Part shown: positions 17,825 to 27,344 of the stretch, one piece after another
Numbering within the stretch: position 1 is the first letter of the stretch
Layout: the number at the start of each line of letters is the position of its first letter
Assembly: GCA_934218695.1 (NCBI GenBank)
Contig: CAKQDA010000005.1
Location: 41,445-105,444 of the forward strand
DNA: 64,000 nucleotides
Reading direction: 5' to 3'
Source: an uncultured Succinivibrio sp.
GTDB lineage: Bacteria; Pseudomonadota; Gammaproteobacteria; Enterobacterales; Succinivibrionaceae
Notes under the pieces: generated by a model
Database searches by the model: none
What the model saw: the letters and a program-made list of their open reading frames with translations, nothing else
What the model was told of the DNA's origin: nothing
Made by a program: the position numbers and the translations under genes

Positions 17825-19273
17825 GTGAGCAAAACGGTAACCTGTCTTGAACCTAAGGCTGTCTGGTCTTATTTCAACGAAATTACAAAAATTCCTCGTC
17901 CTTCTTCTCATGAAGAAAAAATTGCCGAATTTATCTTAAAGTTTGCTGAAGAACACGGATTTAAAAGCCATAAAGACAAGGTTGGCAACGTCATTATTGA
18001 CATAGATGCCACTGAAGACAAAAAGGACGCTCCTTTAGTGATCCTTCAGGGACATATGGATATGGTTCCTGTCGTTGAAGACGGATTTACACATGACTTT
18101 TTAAATGAAGGCATCAGAGCTTACGTTGAAGAACCTTTTGTAAAGGCAGAACACACTACCTTAGGAGCAGATAACGGTATTGCCATTGCTCTGGTAATGG
18201 CTCTTGCCGATAACAAAAATTTATCTCACGGACCATTGAGAGCAGTTTTCACCGTAGAAGAAGAAACTACCATGAAAGGTGCTACAGGTCTCTCTCCGGA
18301 ATATTTACAGGGAGACTACCTCATCAATCTTGATTCTGAGGATAACGGCTACCTGTTTGTAAACTGTGCAGGCTCCTATGATGTTAATATCAGATTTAAT
18401 TTTTGCAGAGTGGAAACAGAAGACACAAGGGCTCTTGATATCACTCTGTCACATCTTGCAGGCGGACATTCAGGAGCAGATATTCATTTAGGTCATGCAA
18501 ATGCAATCAAGTTACTGGCATCTCTGCTTGATGATATGTCTGATGATGTTGATTTCTTCATAAGTGATATCTCAGGCGGTGCAGTAAGAAATGCGATCCC
18601 TTCTAAAGCTCAGTGCACAGTTTGTGTGCCTGAAAAAGAAATTGATACAGCTAAGGCAAAGCTGACTGAACTCTTTAAAGTACAAAAAGAGATCTACTCA
18701 TCAACAGATCCTATGATGACTCTTGAGATAAAAGAGTCACATAAAAAAGATTCTTTAGGATATGCTCAATCACTTGATTTAATTCACTTTATACGTTCTC
18801 TGCCAAACGGTATCATGCGTATGTCACCAGAATTTTCAGGCATAGTTGAAACCTCAATTAATCTTGGAGTGATAAGTTCTGATGACAACTGTGTAAAGAT
18901 CTGTATGCTAGCCCGCTCTCTCAACAGTGATGCTTTAAGTGATATGATAAACACAGTAAAGTCTCAGTGTTACCTTTTAGATAATGTTGAGGTTGAAGAA
19001 TCCAACAGACATGAACCTTGGTCATCTCCAAGCAGGAACAGACTTATTGATGTTCTCAATGAAAGCTATAAGTCAGTAACCGGCAACGAATTCAAGGTTA
19101 CAGCTTTACATGCCGGCGTAGAATGTGCGACTTTTGCAAAGGCCAATAAGAAATTACAGCTGATTTCCATTGGACCTACAGTATTGAATCCGCATTCTCC
19201 AAAAGAGCGTGTTGATATTGAAGGCGTTAAAGATATTTATTTAACAGTATGTCGCGCTCTAGCGATGCTTTAA
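17825..19273 (+). CDS. pepD: Aminoacyl-histidine dipeptidase (beta-Ala-His type)
   Basis: PepD is a zinc M20-family dipeptidase that cleaves Xaa-His dipeptides and some other small peptides in the cytoplasm. The 482-residue protein matches the E. coli enzyme in length. Metal-site and catalytic motifs are GHMDMVP, GADNGIA, EEETTMKGATG, the LAGGHSGADIH lid region, and the late ALHAGVEC and NPHSPKERV segments. The start is GTG with TAAGG seven bases upstream. A GH13-like gene follows after 20 bases on the same strand and may be co-transcribed. Confidence 0.93.
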   Translation: MSKTVTCLEPKAVWSYFNEITKIPRPSSHEEKIAEFILKFAEEHGFKSHKDKVGNVIIDIDATEDKKDAPLVILQGHMDMVPVVEDGFTHDFLNEGIRAYVEEPFVKAEHTTLGADNGIAIALVMALADNKNLSHGPLRAVFTVEEETTMKGATGLSPEYLQGDYLINLDSEDNGYLFVNCAGSYDVNIRFNFCRVETEDTRALDITLSHLAGGHSGADIHLGHANAIKLLASLLDDMSDDVDFFISDISGGAVRNAIPSKAQCTVCVPEKEIDTAKAKLTELFKVQKEIYSSTDPMMTLEIKESHKKDSLGYAQSLDLIHFIRSLPNGIMRMSPEFSGIVETSINLGVISSDDNCVKICMLARSLNSDALSDMINTVKSQCYLLDNVEVEESNRHEPWSSPSRNRLIDVLNESYKSVTGNEFKVTALHAGVECATFAKANKKLQLISIGPTVLNPHSPKERVDIEGVKDIYLTVCRALAML

Positions 19274-19293
19274 TGTAATTAGGAAGAAATAAT

Positions 19294-21357
19294 ATGCGTC
19301 AGAACACTAGTTCTCAACGAGCTTCACTTCCATTTCAGTGTTTTCATACATGTACCTCACCTGGAATGTCATCAGACAAAACTGTTAATGCTGTGCTGTT
19401 TGTTCGCGGAGCAAATCACAGCCGTCTGAAGATTTCTATCGTTAACTTTTCTCAGAACGAGGATCACCGCAATCCTATGACCTATACAGGTTCATGTTTT
19501 GGTATTCATCGTTTTGAAGCACCTCTTGTTGCAGATAAGAGTCAGAATCTTTTGACCTACTATTTTAAGATTGCTCTTACTGATAAGGAAGGCAATGTAA
19601 CCGATGTGGTATGGTACAGCTCTCTTGGCATGTCTAGAGAACCTCCTCTAATGCAGCACTGCTATGCTTTGGAGTTATTCAATACCCATCCGCAGTGGGC
19701 CATAGACTCTATTGTCTACCAAATCTTCCCTGACAAGTTCGCCTCATCGAGCGGTACCTTCAATGTTGACGGTACAAAGGTTGAAACAGATGTCCCTGTC
19801 AGAACCAAGGAATTTGAGTTTGTAAATCTTGATGAAACACACTGTGGCGGAGATCTTGATGGTGTCGCCGCAATGCTGCCTTACATCAGAGGTCTTGGCT
19901 GCGATACTATTTACATGACTCCTATCTTCAAGGCTCCATCAGTTCACAAGTTTGATACTGAAGACTACGACATGGTTGATCCTCACTTTGGAGGCAACGG
20001 TGCCTTAAAGAGACTGCGTACCGTAGCTTTAGGCTACGAGATGAAGATCATTCTGCACGGCACATTCAATCATACAGGTGACACACATCCATGGTTTGAC
20101 AGACAGGAACGTACAGGTAAAGGAGCTTTACGTCATAAGGATTCCCCTTACCGTGAATATTACACCTTCACCTCTGAAGGTGATGCTTACGTTTCAGACG
20201 ATAAGGCTAACTATCCTAAACTTGATTACTCAAGCTATCAGACCTGTTACAGCATTTTTGGCGGTAGCAACTCTGTTGTCAGAAAGTGGACTCGTCCTCC
20301 TTACGGTATTGACGGTTGGGTCATCGATGACGCTTCTCAGATTGGTGATAACGGTAATGCCAGAAACAATCTGGAGAGACTGTCTCAAATCTGTCAGGCT
20401 GCTAGAGAAACTCACCTTGACTGTTTAATGCTTGGTCAGTTTGGATCTGATCCACGTTATGCCATCTGTAATGAAGGCAACGTGGATGGAACCATTAACT
20501 ATACCGGCTTTTTGAGCCCTATAAGATCATTCTTCGGTGGCATTAACCTGAACGGAGATCCTACCCCATATACAGGTGATGATCTGAGAAGAAGCTGTGA
20601 AGAGTTCTCTGTAGGTGTGTCTCAACAGGTAAAACTCTGTCTGTTAAACCAGCTGGATAACTATAAGCTTCCTAGATTCTACGATGTAATCGGTGGTGAT
20701 AAGTATCTGTATCTTGCAGCATTGGCATGCCTGTTCACCTGGCGTGGTATTCCTTGCGTGTATCAGGGTGATGAATTAGGTGATGTAATTTCAAAATTCG
20801 GTGTAGGTCCCCGTGGCATGCTTCCTTTTAAGGCTATGAAGGACAGACATGTAAGCATTAACTCAAATGATGTTCAGGGGGTTATCACTGAACTTGCTGC
20901 ACTGCGCCGTTCAAATTCAGCCTTCTCAAAAGGCTCAATGATTTTCTTCTGTGCTGGCGGTGCCTACTTTGGTTTTATACGTCTTTACGATACAAGATTC
21001 AGTATTGTGTTGGTCAATGCTTCAAGACAGCAGGTTAAAGTAGAACAGGGATCTGCCCTGTTCCCTCTTTTAGCAGCCACTTATATGCCTGAAGACTGCG
21101 GTTCTGATGATACTGAAGATTCAGGTGAAGATCTGCTGATCCCACTTTCAGGCAGAAACGTTCGCCGTTATGATCACGGTGAAGGTCTTGAAGGTCTGTA
21201 TGAGATGCTGGCTCGTGAGAAGCTCTCAGTTCACAGCTATGGCGCTACAAGGTCCTCTCCTGAATTTGAAGAGAAGTTCCTAAAGGAACTTACAGCAGGA
21301 AAGTCTATGACTATTCCTCCTCGTTCAACTGTTATCGTAACAAACAACAAAAAGTAA
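19294..21357 (+). CDS. MalZ-like GH13 protein with degenerate active site (probable pseudoenzyme)
   Basis: A 687-residue protein closely following maltodextrin glucosidase MalZ (605 residues in E. coli): YQIFPDKFA, CGGDLDGV, PIFKAPSVHKFDTEDY, VDPHFGGNGAL and FNHTGDTHPWFDR are all kept. An N-terminal beta domain fills about residues 1-130. The catalytic positions, however, are altered. Region I is LHGTFNH (His255 for the usual Asp). Region II is GWVIDDA (Val343 for the invariant Arg; nucleophile Asp345 kept). The acid/base Glu is Gln382 in LGQFGSD. Region IV HD is Tyr457-Lys458 in NQLDNYKLPRF. Additional sequence lies near the C-terminus. AGGAAG precedes the ATG by seven bases. The frame is intact, so a non-hydrolytic binding or regulatory role is likelier than decay. 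Confidence 0.85.
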   Translation: MRQNTSSQRASLPFQCFHTCTSPGMSSDKTVNAVLFVRGANHSRLKISIVNFSQNEDHRNPMTYTGSCFGIHRFEAPLVADKSQNLLTYYFKIALTDKEGNVTDVVWYSSLGMSREPPLMQHCYALELFNTHPQWAIDSIVYQIFPDKFASSSGTFNVDGTKVETDVPVRTKEFEFVNLDETHCGGDLDGVAAMLPYIRGLGCDTIYMTPIFKAPSVHKFDTEDYDMVDPHFGGNGALKRLRTVALGYEMKIILHGTFNHTGDTHPWFDRQERTGKGALRHKDSPYREYYTFTSEGDAYVSDDKANYPKLDYSSYQTCYSIFGGSNSVVRKWTRPPYGIDGWVIDDASQIGDNGNARNNLERLSQICQAARETHLDCLMLGQFGSDPRYAICNEGNVDGTINYTGFLSPIRSFFGGINLNGDPTPYTGDDLRRSCEEFSVGVSQQVKLCLLNQLDNYKLPRFYDVIGGDKYLYLAALACLFTWRGIPCVYQGDELGDVISKFGVGPRGMLPFKAMKDRHVSINSNDVQGVITELAALRRSNSAFSKGSMIFFCAGGAYFGFIRLYDTRFSIVLVNASRQQVKVEQGSALFPLLAATYMPEDCGSDDTEDSGEDLLIPLSGRNVRRYDHGEGLEGLYEMLAREKLSVHSYGATRSSPEFEEKFLKELTAGKSMTIPPRSTVIVTNNKK

Positions 21358-21380
21358 CTGGCACTTCTCATAAAATCTTC

Positions 21381-21419
21381 CAAAGCCACTGTTCAACCCA
21401 GATTTTACAGTGGCTTTTC
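21381..21419 (+). terminator. Terminator after the GH13-like gene
   Basis: AAAGCCACTGT and ACAGTGGCTTT pair perfectly around a loop of about 14 bases and are followed by T residues. Confidence 0.85.
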
Positions 21420-21500
21420 TAATTCTGCTCTTATTTTTCTCACTATTTAAATTTCGTTTCACTTATAATGAAGAAAATTCTGAAGTGAAGAGTTTCTCCT

Positions 21501-22541
21501 ATGCAGCAATACGATCCTCCTTTTACAATGAACAATAAAATTACAAATCTGGTAGCTGATGTAACCGAATTAGTTGTAACTCTCCTTTTTATCCACAAAG
21601 ACTTTTTAGACCTGCACCTAAGAAAAGTAAGCCAGATCAGGACGATACATTCATCACTTGCAATAGAGCATAATTCATTAAGTCTAGAACAGGTAACCGC
21701 CATAATTGACGGAAAGAGGATCCTTGGACATCCTATTGAAATACTTGAAGTAAAAAACGCACACACTGCCTATAAGCAACTATTGTCTTTTGATCCTTTA
21801 TCGGTAGAGGATTTACTTAAAGCTCACAAACTTATGATGAAAGACCTGGTAACAGGTTATGGTCATTTTAGAACTTCAGGTGTTGGAGTTTTTGCGGGCT
21901 CTGAACTTATACACATGGCACCACCTGCTCAAAGAGTTCAAGATCTTATAAAAAGACTTTTTGACTGGTACAAACACTCAGAACTCCATCCACTCATTAA
22001 AAGTGCCATATTTCATTACGAATTTGAGTACATACATCCGTTTGCAGACGGTAACGGCAGGATCGGCAGATTGTGGCACAGTCTTCTGCTTGGAAAGTGG
22101 AAGGATATTTTTTACTGGACTCCTGTAGAAGAGCTCATACAGAAAAAACAGGCTGAGTACTATAAAGCACTGTCTGACGCCACAGCAAAGACTGACTGTT
22201 CCTGCTTTGTCGAATACATACTTGAGATTATAAAAGAAACATTAGTATCCATTTCCTGCAAAAATTCAAGCACCGATCAAGTCACCGATCAAGTCACCGA
22301 TCAAGTCACCGATCAAGTTGAATTTGACTTGTTGCCTCCTGTGGAAAAGCTTCTCTATGTTTTAGGAAATGATACTCTTTCAAGTAATCAGATAATGGAG
22401 CGATTAAAACTTACCCACAAACCTACATTCAGACACAACTATCTGAATCCTGCTTTAGAACAGCATCTGATTGAAATGACAATTCCAGATAAGCCTAAGA
22501 GCAGACTGCAGAAGTACCGAAAAGTTTCAGTAAATTCATAA
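21501..22541 (+). CDS. Fic-domain protein with TDQV repeat linker
   Basis: A 346-residue Fic protein. The active-site loop is HPFADGNGRIGR (179-190), a complete HxFx(D/E)GNGRxxR motif, so AMP or another nucleotide transfer to a hydroxyl side chain is expected. An inhibitory-helix-like SSLAIEHN lies upstream at residues 51-58, which suggests an intramolecularly inhibited class with the helix N-terminal to the Fic core. Residues 258-273 are four copies of TDQV, encoded by a 12-base DNA repeat. The last 75 residues look like a winged-helix domain (LSSNQIMERLKLTHKPTFRH). The target is unknown. The start is ATG; an in-frame ATG at 21528 is possible. There is no partner antitoxin gene next to it. 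Confidence 0.85.
   Translation: MQQYDPPFTMNNKITNLVADVTELVVTLLFIHKDFLDLHLRKVSQIRTIHSSLAIEHNSLSLEQVTAIIDGKRILGHPIEILEVKNAHTAYKQLLSFDPLSVEDLLKAHKLMMKDLVTGYGHFRTSGVGVFAGSELIHMAPPAQRVQDLIKRLFDWYKHSELHPLIKSAIFHYEFEYIHPFADGNGRIGRLWHSLLLGKWKDIFYWTPVEELIQKKQAEYYKALSDATAKTDCSCFVEYILEIIKETLVSISCKNSSTDQVTDQVTDQVTDQVEFDLLPPVEKLLYVLGNDTLSSNQIMERLKLTHKPTFRHNYLNPALEQHLIEMTIPDKPKSRLQKYRKVSVNS
22272..22319 (+). repeat. Four tandem copies of a 12-base unit inside the Fic gene
   Basis: The unit ACCGATCAAGTC is repeated four times, the last copy ending in T. Each unit encodes Thr-Asp-Gln-Val, so gain or loss of copies would keep the reading frame and only change linker length. Confidence 0.95.
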
Positions 22542-22773
22542 CTTCAATTGCAGCACAGAATTGAAAATTCCACTTGAGATCTTACTGCAAACAGCTGTTT
22601 TCGAAATAATTGTTCAGTTTATTTTCAGATTGACTGTCATAAGGCTTAATAACTGCCACGATTTGAAAATTACCTTAGATGAAATCAAGTAAAAATGGTA
22701 GAATATACAGCTGTAAAAGATTTCTCCTACAGCGGGAATTATTTGTTTTATAAGTTAAACGCTAGGTGCTCAA

Positions 22774-23997
22774 ATGAATACTTATCCAAAGACAGCGCTG
22801 GTTATCAACTGTGGTAGCTCATCTGTTAAATTTGCCATTTTGAACCCAGAAGATGGCTATATCTTCTTAAATGGTATTGCTGAAGCTTTAGGTTTATCAG
22901 ATGCCAGAATTTCCTGGAAATTCAACGGTGGCGAAAAAACAGAAACAATGTTAGGCGCTGGAGCAGATCATAAAAAAGCTCTGGAGTTTTTAGTAAAGAA
23001 TGTTCTTGAAAAAGATCAATCTTTATTAGATTCTATCGTTGCCTGCGGTCACAGAATTGTGCAGGGTGGTGATATCTACTCTCAGCCAACCTTAATCAAC
23101 GATGAAGTTGAAGAAAACATCAGAAAGGTTATTCCTTTTGCACCTCTTCACAATCCAGCTCACTTATTAGGTATTGATGCTGCAAGAGCAAACTTCCCTA
23201 AGATCCCTCATGTTGCAGTATTTGATACAGCCTTCCATCAGACTATGCCTCCAAAGGCATTCCGTTATGCAATTCCTGAAGAATACTACAGTGATCTGCA
23301 TTTACGTAAGTATGGTGCTCACGGCACTTCTCATATGTTCCTGTCTCAGGAAGCTGCCAAACTTTTAGGCAAGCCTCTAGAAGAGACTAACCTCATTACC
23401 TGCCACTTGGGTAACGGTGCTTCTGTTACCGCCATCAAGAACGGTAAGTGCGTTGATACCTCAATGGGTTTAACACCTTTAGACGGTCTTATCATGGGTA
23501 CTCGCTGCGGCAGCATTGATGCTTCTGTTGTATTCTTCTTATGCGAAAGAATGGGTATGACCCCTGATGAGGTAAAAGAAGTTTTCAATAAGAAGTCAGG
23601 TATGATGGCTGTATCTGGTGTTTCATCAGACTTCCGTCCTATCGTTGCAGGTATGAACGAAGGCAATGAGAGATGTAAGCTGGCTCTTCAGATGTACGCT
23701 TACCGTCTAGCTAAGTTCATTGCTTCATACTATGTTCCTCTTGGTGGCCATATCGATGCTATCGTATTCTCAGGTGGTGTTGGTGAAAACGGTCCTACCA
23801 CCCGTAAGTTCGTTTGCGCTGAACTGCAGGAAGCATTCGGTATTAAACTTGATAACGAAGCAAACTACAATGCCAAGGTATTCATGGGTGTAGATAAGCA
23901 GCTTATCTCTACTCCTGATTCAAAGGTCAAGGTTTACGTCATTGCTACAAACGAAGAGCTTGTTATAGCTCGTTCTGCAATGAGCTTTGTAAAGTAA
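22774..23997 (+). CDS. ackA: Acetate kinase
   Basis: AckA interconverts acetyl phosphate plus ADP with acetate plus ATP, the ATP-yielding end of acetate fermentation. The 407-residue protein contains NCGSSSVKF at the N-terminus, the phosphate-binding HLGNGASVTA, DTSMGLTPLDGL, GTRCGSIDA and GGVGENGPTTR, with FDTAFHQTMP in between. The start is ATG with AGGTG six bases upstream. A terminator follows. Unlike in E. coli, pta is not the next gene. Confidence 0.97.
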   Translation: MNTYPKTALVINCGSSSVKFAILNPEDGYIFLNGIAEALGLSDARISWKFNGGEKTETMLGAGADHKKALEFLVKNVLEKDQSLLDSIVACGHRIVQGGDIYSQPTLINDEVEENIRKVIPFAPLHNPAHLLGIDAARANFPKIPHVAVFDTAFHQTMPPKAFRYAIPEEYYSDLHLRKYGAHGTSHMFLSQEAAKLLGKPLEETNLITCHLGNGASVTAIKNGKCVDTSMGLTPLDGLIMGTRCGSIDASVVFFLCERMGMTPDEVKEVFNKKSGMMAVSGVSSDFRPIVAGMNEGNERCKLALQMYAYRLAKFIASYYVPLGGHIDAIVFSGGVGENGPTTRKFVCAELQEAFGIKLDNEANYNAKVFMGVDKQLISTPDSKVKVYVIATNEELVIARSAMSFVK

Positions 23998-24010
23998 TCT
24001 TACTCATTAT

Positions 24011-24051
24011 TAAATCCTGAACTTACAAAACATAAAAGTTCAGGATTTTAT
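24011..24051 (+). terminator. Terminator of ackA
   Basis: AAATCCTGAACTT and AAGTTCAGGATTT pair around a loop of about 12 bases. The hairpin lies 15 bases after the stop and is followed by T residues. Confidence 0.8.
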
Positions 24052-24205
24052 TCCCCTATTCCACTTTTCTTCATAAATCACTATCCTGTAATAAATATTC
24101 TTAATTTCACTTTATAAAACTCTCTTAACACTTTCCTGTCTTTAATGTAATATCATGCAGTAAAGCTAAATTAAATCAAAAGATTATATAAAAAGGGCAT
24201 TGCGT

Positions 24206-24847
24206 ATGATTGATGTTGCAGATTTAAGACGTAGTTATCAGCAGGGCGGTCTTGATGAAAAAGATTTACCCTCTCATCCTATGGATCTTTTTGAAAAATG
24301 GCTGCAACAGGCTATTGATTCAAAAATGTACGATCCGAACGGTGTTGTCGTAAGTACAGTAGACGCATCAGGGCAACCTTACTCAAGAATGGTTCTGCTA
24401 AAAGACTATACCCGTGATGAACTGGTTTTCTACACAAACCTTGGCTCAAGGAAAGCTGAACAGATTAAGGGAAATCCAAAGATCTGCATGCTCTTTCCGT
24501 GGTATATGCTCGAAAGACAGGTTATGTTCATCGGTGAGGCTCATCGCCAGTCTCCACTGCAGGATCTCAAGTATTTCCATTCTAGACCAAGAGGGAGTCA
24601 GATTGGAGCATGGACTTCACATCAGTCTCATCTGATTTCAGCCCGTGGCATTCTTGAAGGTAAGTTTTTGGAGTTAAAAGAGAAATTTAAGAACGGTGAA
24701 ATTCCTTTACCTTCATTCTGGGGAGGTTACCGAGTTAAATTTACAAAAGTTGAATTCTGGCAGGGACGAGAGAACAGACTTCATGACAGATTTATCTACG
24801 ATCTCGAAGATGGAGTATGGCAGACTCCAAAGAGACTAGCTCCTTAA
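24206..24847 (+). CDS. pdxH: Pyridoxamine 5'-phosphate oxidase
   Basis: PdxH is an FMN enzyme that oxidises pyridoxine or pyridoxamine 5'-phosphate to pyridoxal phosphate. The sequence follows E. coli PdxH closely: [74 protein letters not shown] and the C-terminal [12 protein letters not shown], ending in RLAP. The ATG at 24206 is chosen over an in-frame TTG at 24200 because AAGGG is then eight bases away rather than two. A strong terminator follows at 24858. Confidence 0.95.
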   Translation: MIDVADLRRSYQQGGLDEKDLPSHPMDLFEKWLQQAIDSKMYDPNGVVVSTVDASGQPYSRMVLLKDYTRDELVFYTNLGSRKAEQIKGNPKICMLFPWYMLERQVMFIGEAHRQSPLQDLKYFHSRPRGSQIGAWTSHQSHLISARGILEGKFLELKEKFKNGEIPLPSFWGGYRVKFTKVEFWQGRENRLHDRFIYDLEDGVWQTPKRLAP

Positions 24848-24857
24848 AATGAAAGTA

Positions 24858-24892
24858 AAAAAAGGACCTTCATAACATCAGGTCCTTTTTTC
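24858..24892. terminator. Bidirectional terminator between pdxH and purU
   Basis: AAAGGACCT and AGGTCCTTT flank a ten-base loop, with A runs on the left and T runs on the right. The hairpin can therefore end transcripts of the convergent pdxH and purU genes. Confidence 0.9.
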
Positions 24893-24915
24893 ATTATCGT
24901 TTGACTTTCTTTTTA

Positions 24916-25764
24916 TTAGAAAACTACAGTTTTATTTCCGTGAATAAATACCTTGTCATCTAAAACCTTATTAACCGCTCTCATTAAAACCATCTGCTCA
25001 ACATCGTGACCTGCCTTTGCCAGAGTCTCAGGATCATAACGATGATTTACTTTAATCACATCCTGCTCAATGATTGGGCCTTCATCTAGGTTGTTAGTTA
25101 CAAAGTGGGCAGTAGCACCAATAATCTTTACACCTCTGTTATATGCCTGTAAATATGGCTTGGCACCAATAAATGCCGGCAGGAATGAGTGGTGAATGTT
25201 AATGATCTTGCCCAAAGGATAGTGGTTGACAAACTCAGGAGATAAAATTCTCATGTATTTGGCCAGAATTACGTAGTCAGGATTACATAAATCTATAACT
25301 TCCATCATACGTTTTTCCTGTTCTTCCTTGGTGATACCATCACATGATACCAGCTTAAAAGGTACATCAAACTTCTCTGCAAGCTTTCCAAGATCAGGAT
25401 AGTTACCTGCGACACAAACAATATCAGCTGACATTGCCCCTGAGTATGACTTCATCAGAAGCTCTCCCAGACAATGAGATTCTTTTGTTACAAGTACGCA
25501 TAAACGGCGACGGTGATTGTCGGTTAATCTTACCTTGGCACCCTGAGGTAAAACACCCACTACGGTGTTAATAAAGGTCTGATTGGAGTTTTCATCTGTA
25601 AACTCACCTTCAATTACAGTTCTCATGAAGAATTTACTATCCTCATGTGAAGCAAACTGATCCTGTCTTATAACGTTGTAGTGAAACAGAGAACAGACAT
25701 TGGTAATTTTCGCAATTAAACCTACATCATCAGAGCACTCTGTTAATAGAATTCTTTTTTCCAT
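24916..25764 (-). CDS. purU: Formyltetrahydrofolate deformylase
   Basis: PurU hydrolyses 10-formyl-THF to formate and THF, balancing one-carbon pools and supplying formate for PurT-dependent purine synthesis. The 282-residue protein has an N-terminal ACT domain (LLTECSDDVGLIAKITNVCS) and a C-terminal formyltransferase-fold domain with VLVTKESHCLGEL, YMRILSPEFV and the catalytic NIHHSFLPAFIGAKPY, then DEGPIIEQDV. The start is ATG with only a weak purine-rich site. It is divergent from gltA. Confidence 0.95.
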   Translation of the reverse strand: MEKRILLTECSDDVGLIAKITNVCSLFHYNVIRQDQFASHEDSKFFMRTVIEGEFTDENSNQTFINTVVGVLPQGAKVRLTDNHRRRLCVLVTKESHCLGELLMKSYSGAMSADIVCVAGNYPDLGKLAEKFDVPFKLVSCDGITKEEQEKRMMEVIDLCNPDYVILAKYMRILSPEFVNHYPLGKIINIHHSFLPAFIGAKPYLQAYNRGVKIIGATAHFVTNNLDEGPIIEQDVIKVNHRYDPETLAKAGHDVEQMVLMRAVNKVLDDKVFIHGNKTVVF

Positions 25765-25866
25765 AGAGATCTTTCTTTTTTAAAAAATATTTTTTAATTC
25801 TAAGTGGTTATATGTCTAATATACAAGTCTCACGACTTTTGATCAATAAATGATCGGTCCATAAGG

Positions 25867-25893
25867 GTGCATTTGGTGCATTTTGTGCAAATT
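25867..25893 (+). repeat. Three tandem 9-base GTGCA repeats upstream of gltA
   Basis: GTGCATTTG, GTGCATTTT and GTGCAAATT follow one another without gaps, 77-103 bases before the gltA start. Such an array could bind a regulator repeatedly on nearly one face of the helix; no known site type is recognised. Confidence 0.6.
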
Positions 25894-25969
25894 ATAGTTT
25901 TTTTTATGATTGTGTTTACAATGGAATAAATGCTTTTATACACACATGTAATTAAGGAAGACAATCATA

Positions 25970-27283
25970 ATGGCTATAGATGATACTTTACCTACATTAG
26001 ATAAGTATGCAACATTGATGATTCCTGGAAAGGATCCAATCAAGCTTCCTATTCTAAAAGGTTCTCTCGGACCTGAAGTTATCGACATTAGAGAATTAGG
26101 CAAACAGGGATATTTCACATATGATCCCGGTTTTGTGTCTACAGCATCATGTATGTCAAGAATTACCTTTATTGACGGTAAAAAAGGTATTTTGCTGTAC
26201 AGAGGCTACCCTATCGATCAGCTGGCAACTAAGTGTGACTATCTGCAGATCTGTTATCTTTTATTTAAAGGTGAACTGCCAAATAAAGAGCAGTACCAGA
26301 ATTTCGTTCACAGGATAAAACATCACACTCTGGTGCACACTCAGATGGAATCATTATTCCAGGCGTTCCGTCGTGACTCTCACCCTATGGCAGTGCTGTG
26401 CGGTGTGGCAGGCGCACTCTCAGCTTTCTACCACGACAGTTTGGATATTTACGATCCTGAGCACCGTGAGCTTACAGCTATCCGTCTGGTTGCAAAGATG
26501 CCTACACTGGCTGCCATGTCATACAAATATTCTATAGGACATCCTTTCGTTTATCCAAGAAACGATTTGAGCTATACAGGCAACTTCCTACACATGATGT
26601 TCTCAACTCCATGTGAGGAGTACAAGGTAAATCCTATTATAGAAAAGGCATTAGACAGAATTTTTACACTGCACGCAGATCATGAGCAGAATGCTTCGAC
26701 ATCATCTGTAAGACTAGCAGGTTCATCAGGTGCAAACCCTTATGCCTGTATTGCTGCTGGTGTGGCTTCACTCTGGGGTCCTGCTCATGGTGGAGCCAAC
26801 GAGGCCTGTTTACGTATGCTAGAGGAAATCGGCTCTGTAGACAGAATTCCTCAATATATTGCCCGTGCAAAAGATAAGAATGATCCATTCAGATTATTCG
26901 GTTTTGGTCACCGTGTTTATAAAACCTTTGACCCACGCGCAATCGTTATGAGAGACACTTGTCATGAAGTTCTCGATGCTCTGCATAAGGATGACAATCC
27001 ACTGTTGGCTGTAGCTACCGAACTTGAAAAGATTGCATTATCTGACGAATACTTTATCGAGAGAAATCTATACCCTAACGTTGATTTCTACTCAGGTATT
27101 ATTCTAAATGCAATTGGAATTCCAACCTCAATGTTCACCGTTATCTTTGCTATTGCAAGAACTATCGGATGGATCTCACACTGGAATGAAATGAGACAGA
27201 CTGCTGATTCTCGTCTTGGACGTCCTCGTCAGATTTACACTGGTAAGGAAATTAGAAACGTAAAGTCTATGTCCAGAAGATAA
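25970..27283 (+). CDS. gltA: Citrate synthase
   Basis: GltA condenses oxaloacetate with acetyl-CoA to citrate. The 437-residue length is that of hexameric type II bacterial enzymes. Motifs include [47 protein letters not shown] with the catalytic histidine, [27 protein letters not shown] with the second histidine, and NVDFYSGI with the catalytic aspartate. The start is ATG with AAGGA upstream. A convergent terminator separates it from the 2-hydroxyacid dehydrogenase gene. Confidence 0.96.
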   Translation: MAIDDTLPTLDKYATLMIPGKDPIKLPILKGSLGPEVIDIRELGKQGYFTYDPGFVSTASCMSRITFIDGKKGILLYRGYPIDQLATKCDYLQICYLLFKGELPNKEQYQNFVHRIKHHTLVHTQMESLFQAFRRDSHPMAVLCGVAGALSAFYHDSLDIYDPEHRELTAIRLVAKMPTLAAMSYKYSIGHPFVYPRNDLSYTGNFLHMMFSTPCEEYKVNPIIEKALDRIFTLHADHEQNASTSSVRLAGSSGANPYACIAAGVASLWGPAHGGANEACLRMLEEIGSVDRIPQYIARAKDKNDPFRLFGFGHRVYKTFDPRAIVMRDTCHEVLDALHKDDNPLLAVATELEKIALSDEYFIERNLYPNVDFYSGIILNAIGIPTSMFTVIFAIARTIGWISHWNEMRQTADSRLGRPRQIYTGKEIRNVKSMSRR

Positions 27284-27295
27284 TTTTAGGCTGTT

Positions 27296-27335
27296 AAAGC
27301 CGGCTTGAGTCAACACTCAATGCCGGCTTTTTTAA
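27296..27335. terminator. Terminator between gltA and the dehydrogenase gene
   Basis: A long stem, AAAGCCGGC-TTGAGT paired with ACTCAA-GCCGGCTTT with one bulge, encloses a four-base loop and runs into T6. It is strongest for gltA and possibly works for the convergent gene too. Confidence 0.92.
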
Positions 27336-27344
27336 TGTTAAAAG

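Noticed and set aside
21589-21597. Perfect DnaA box TTATCCACA inside the Fic gene
   Set aside because: It is a single isolated copy within coding sequence, with no cluster around it.
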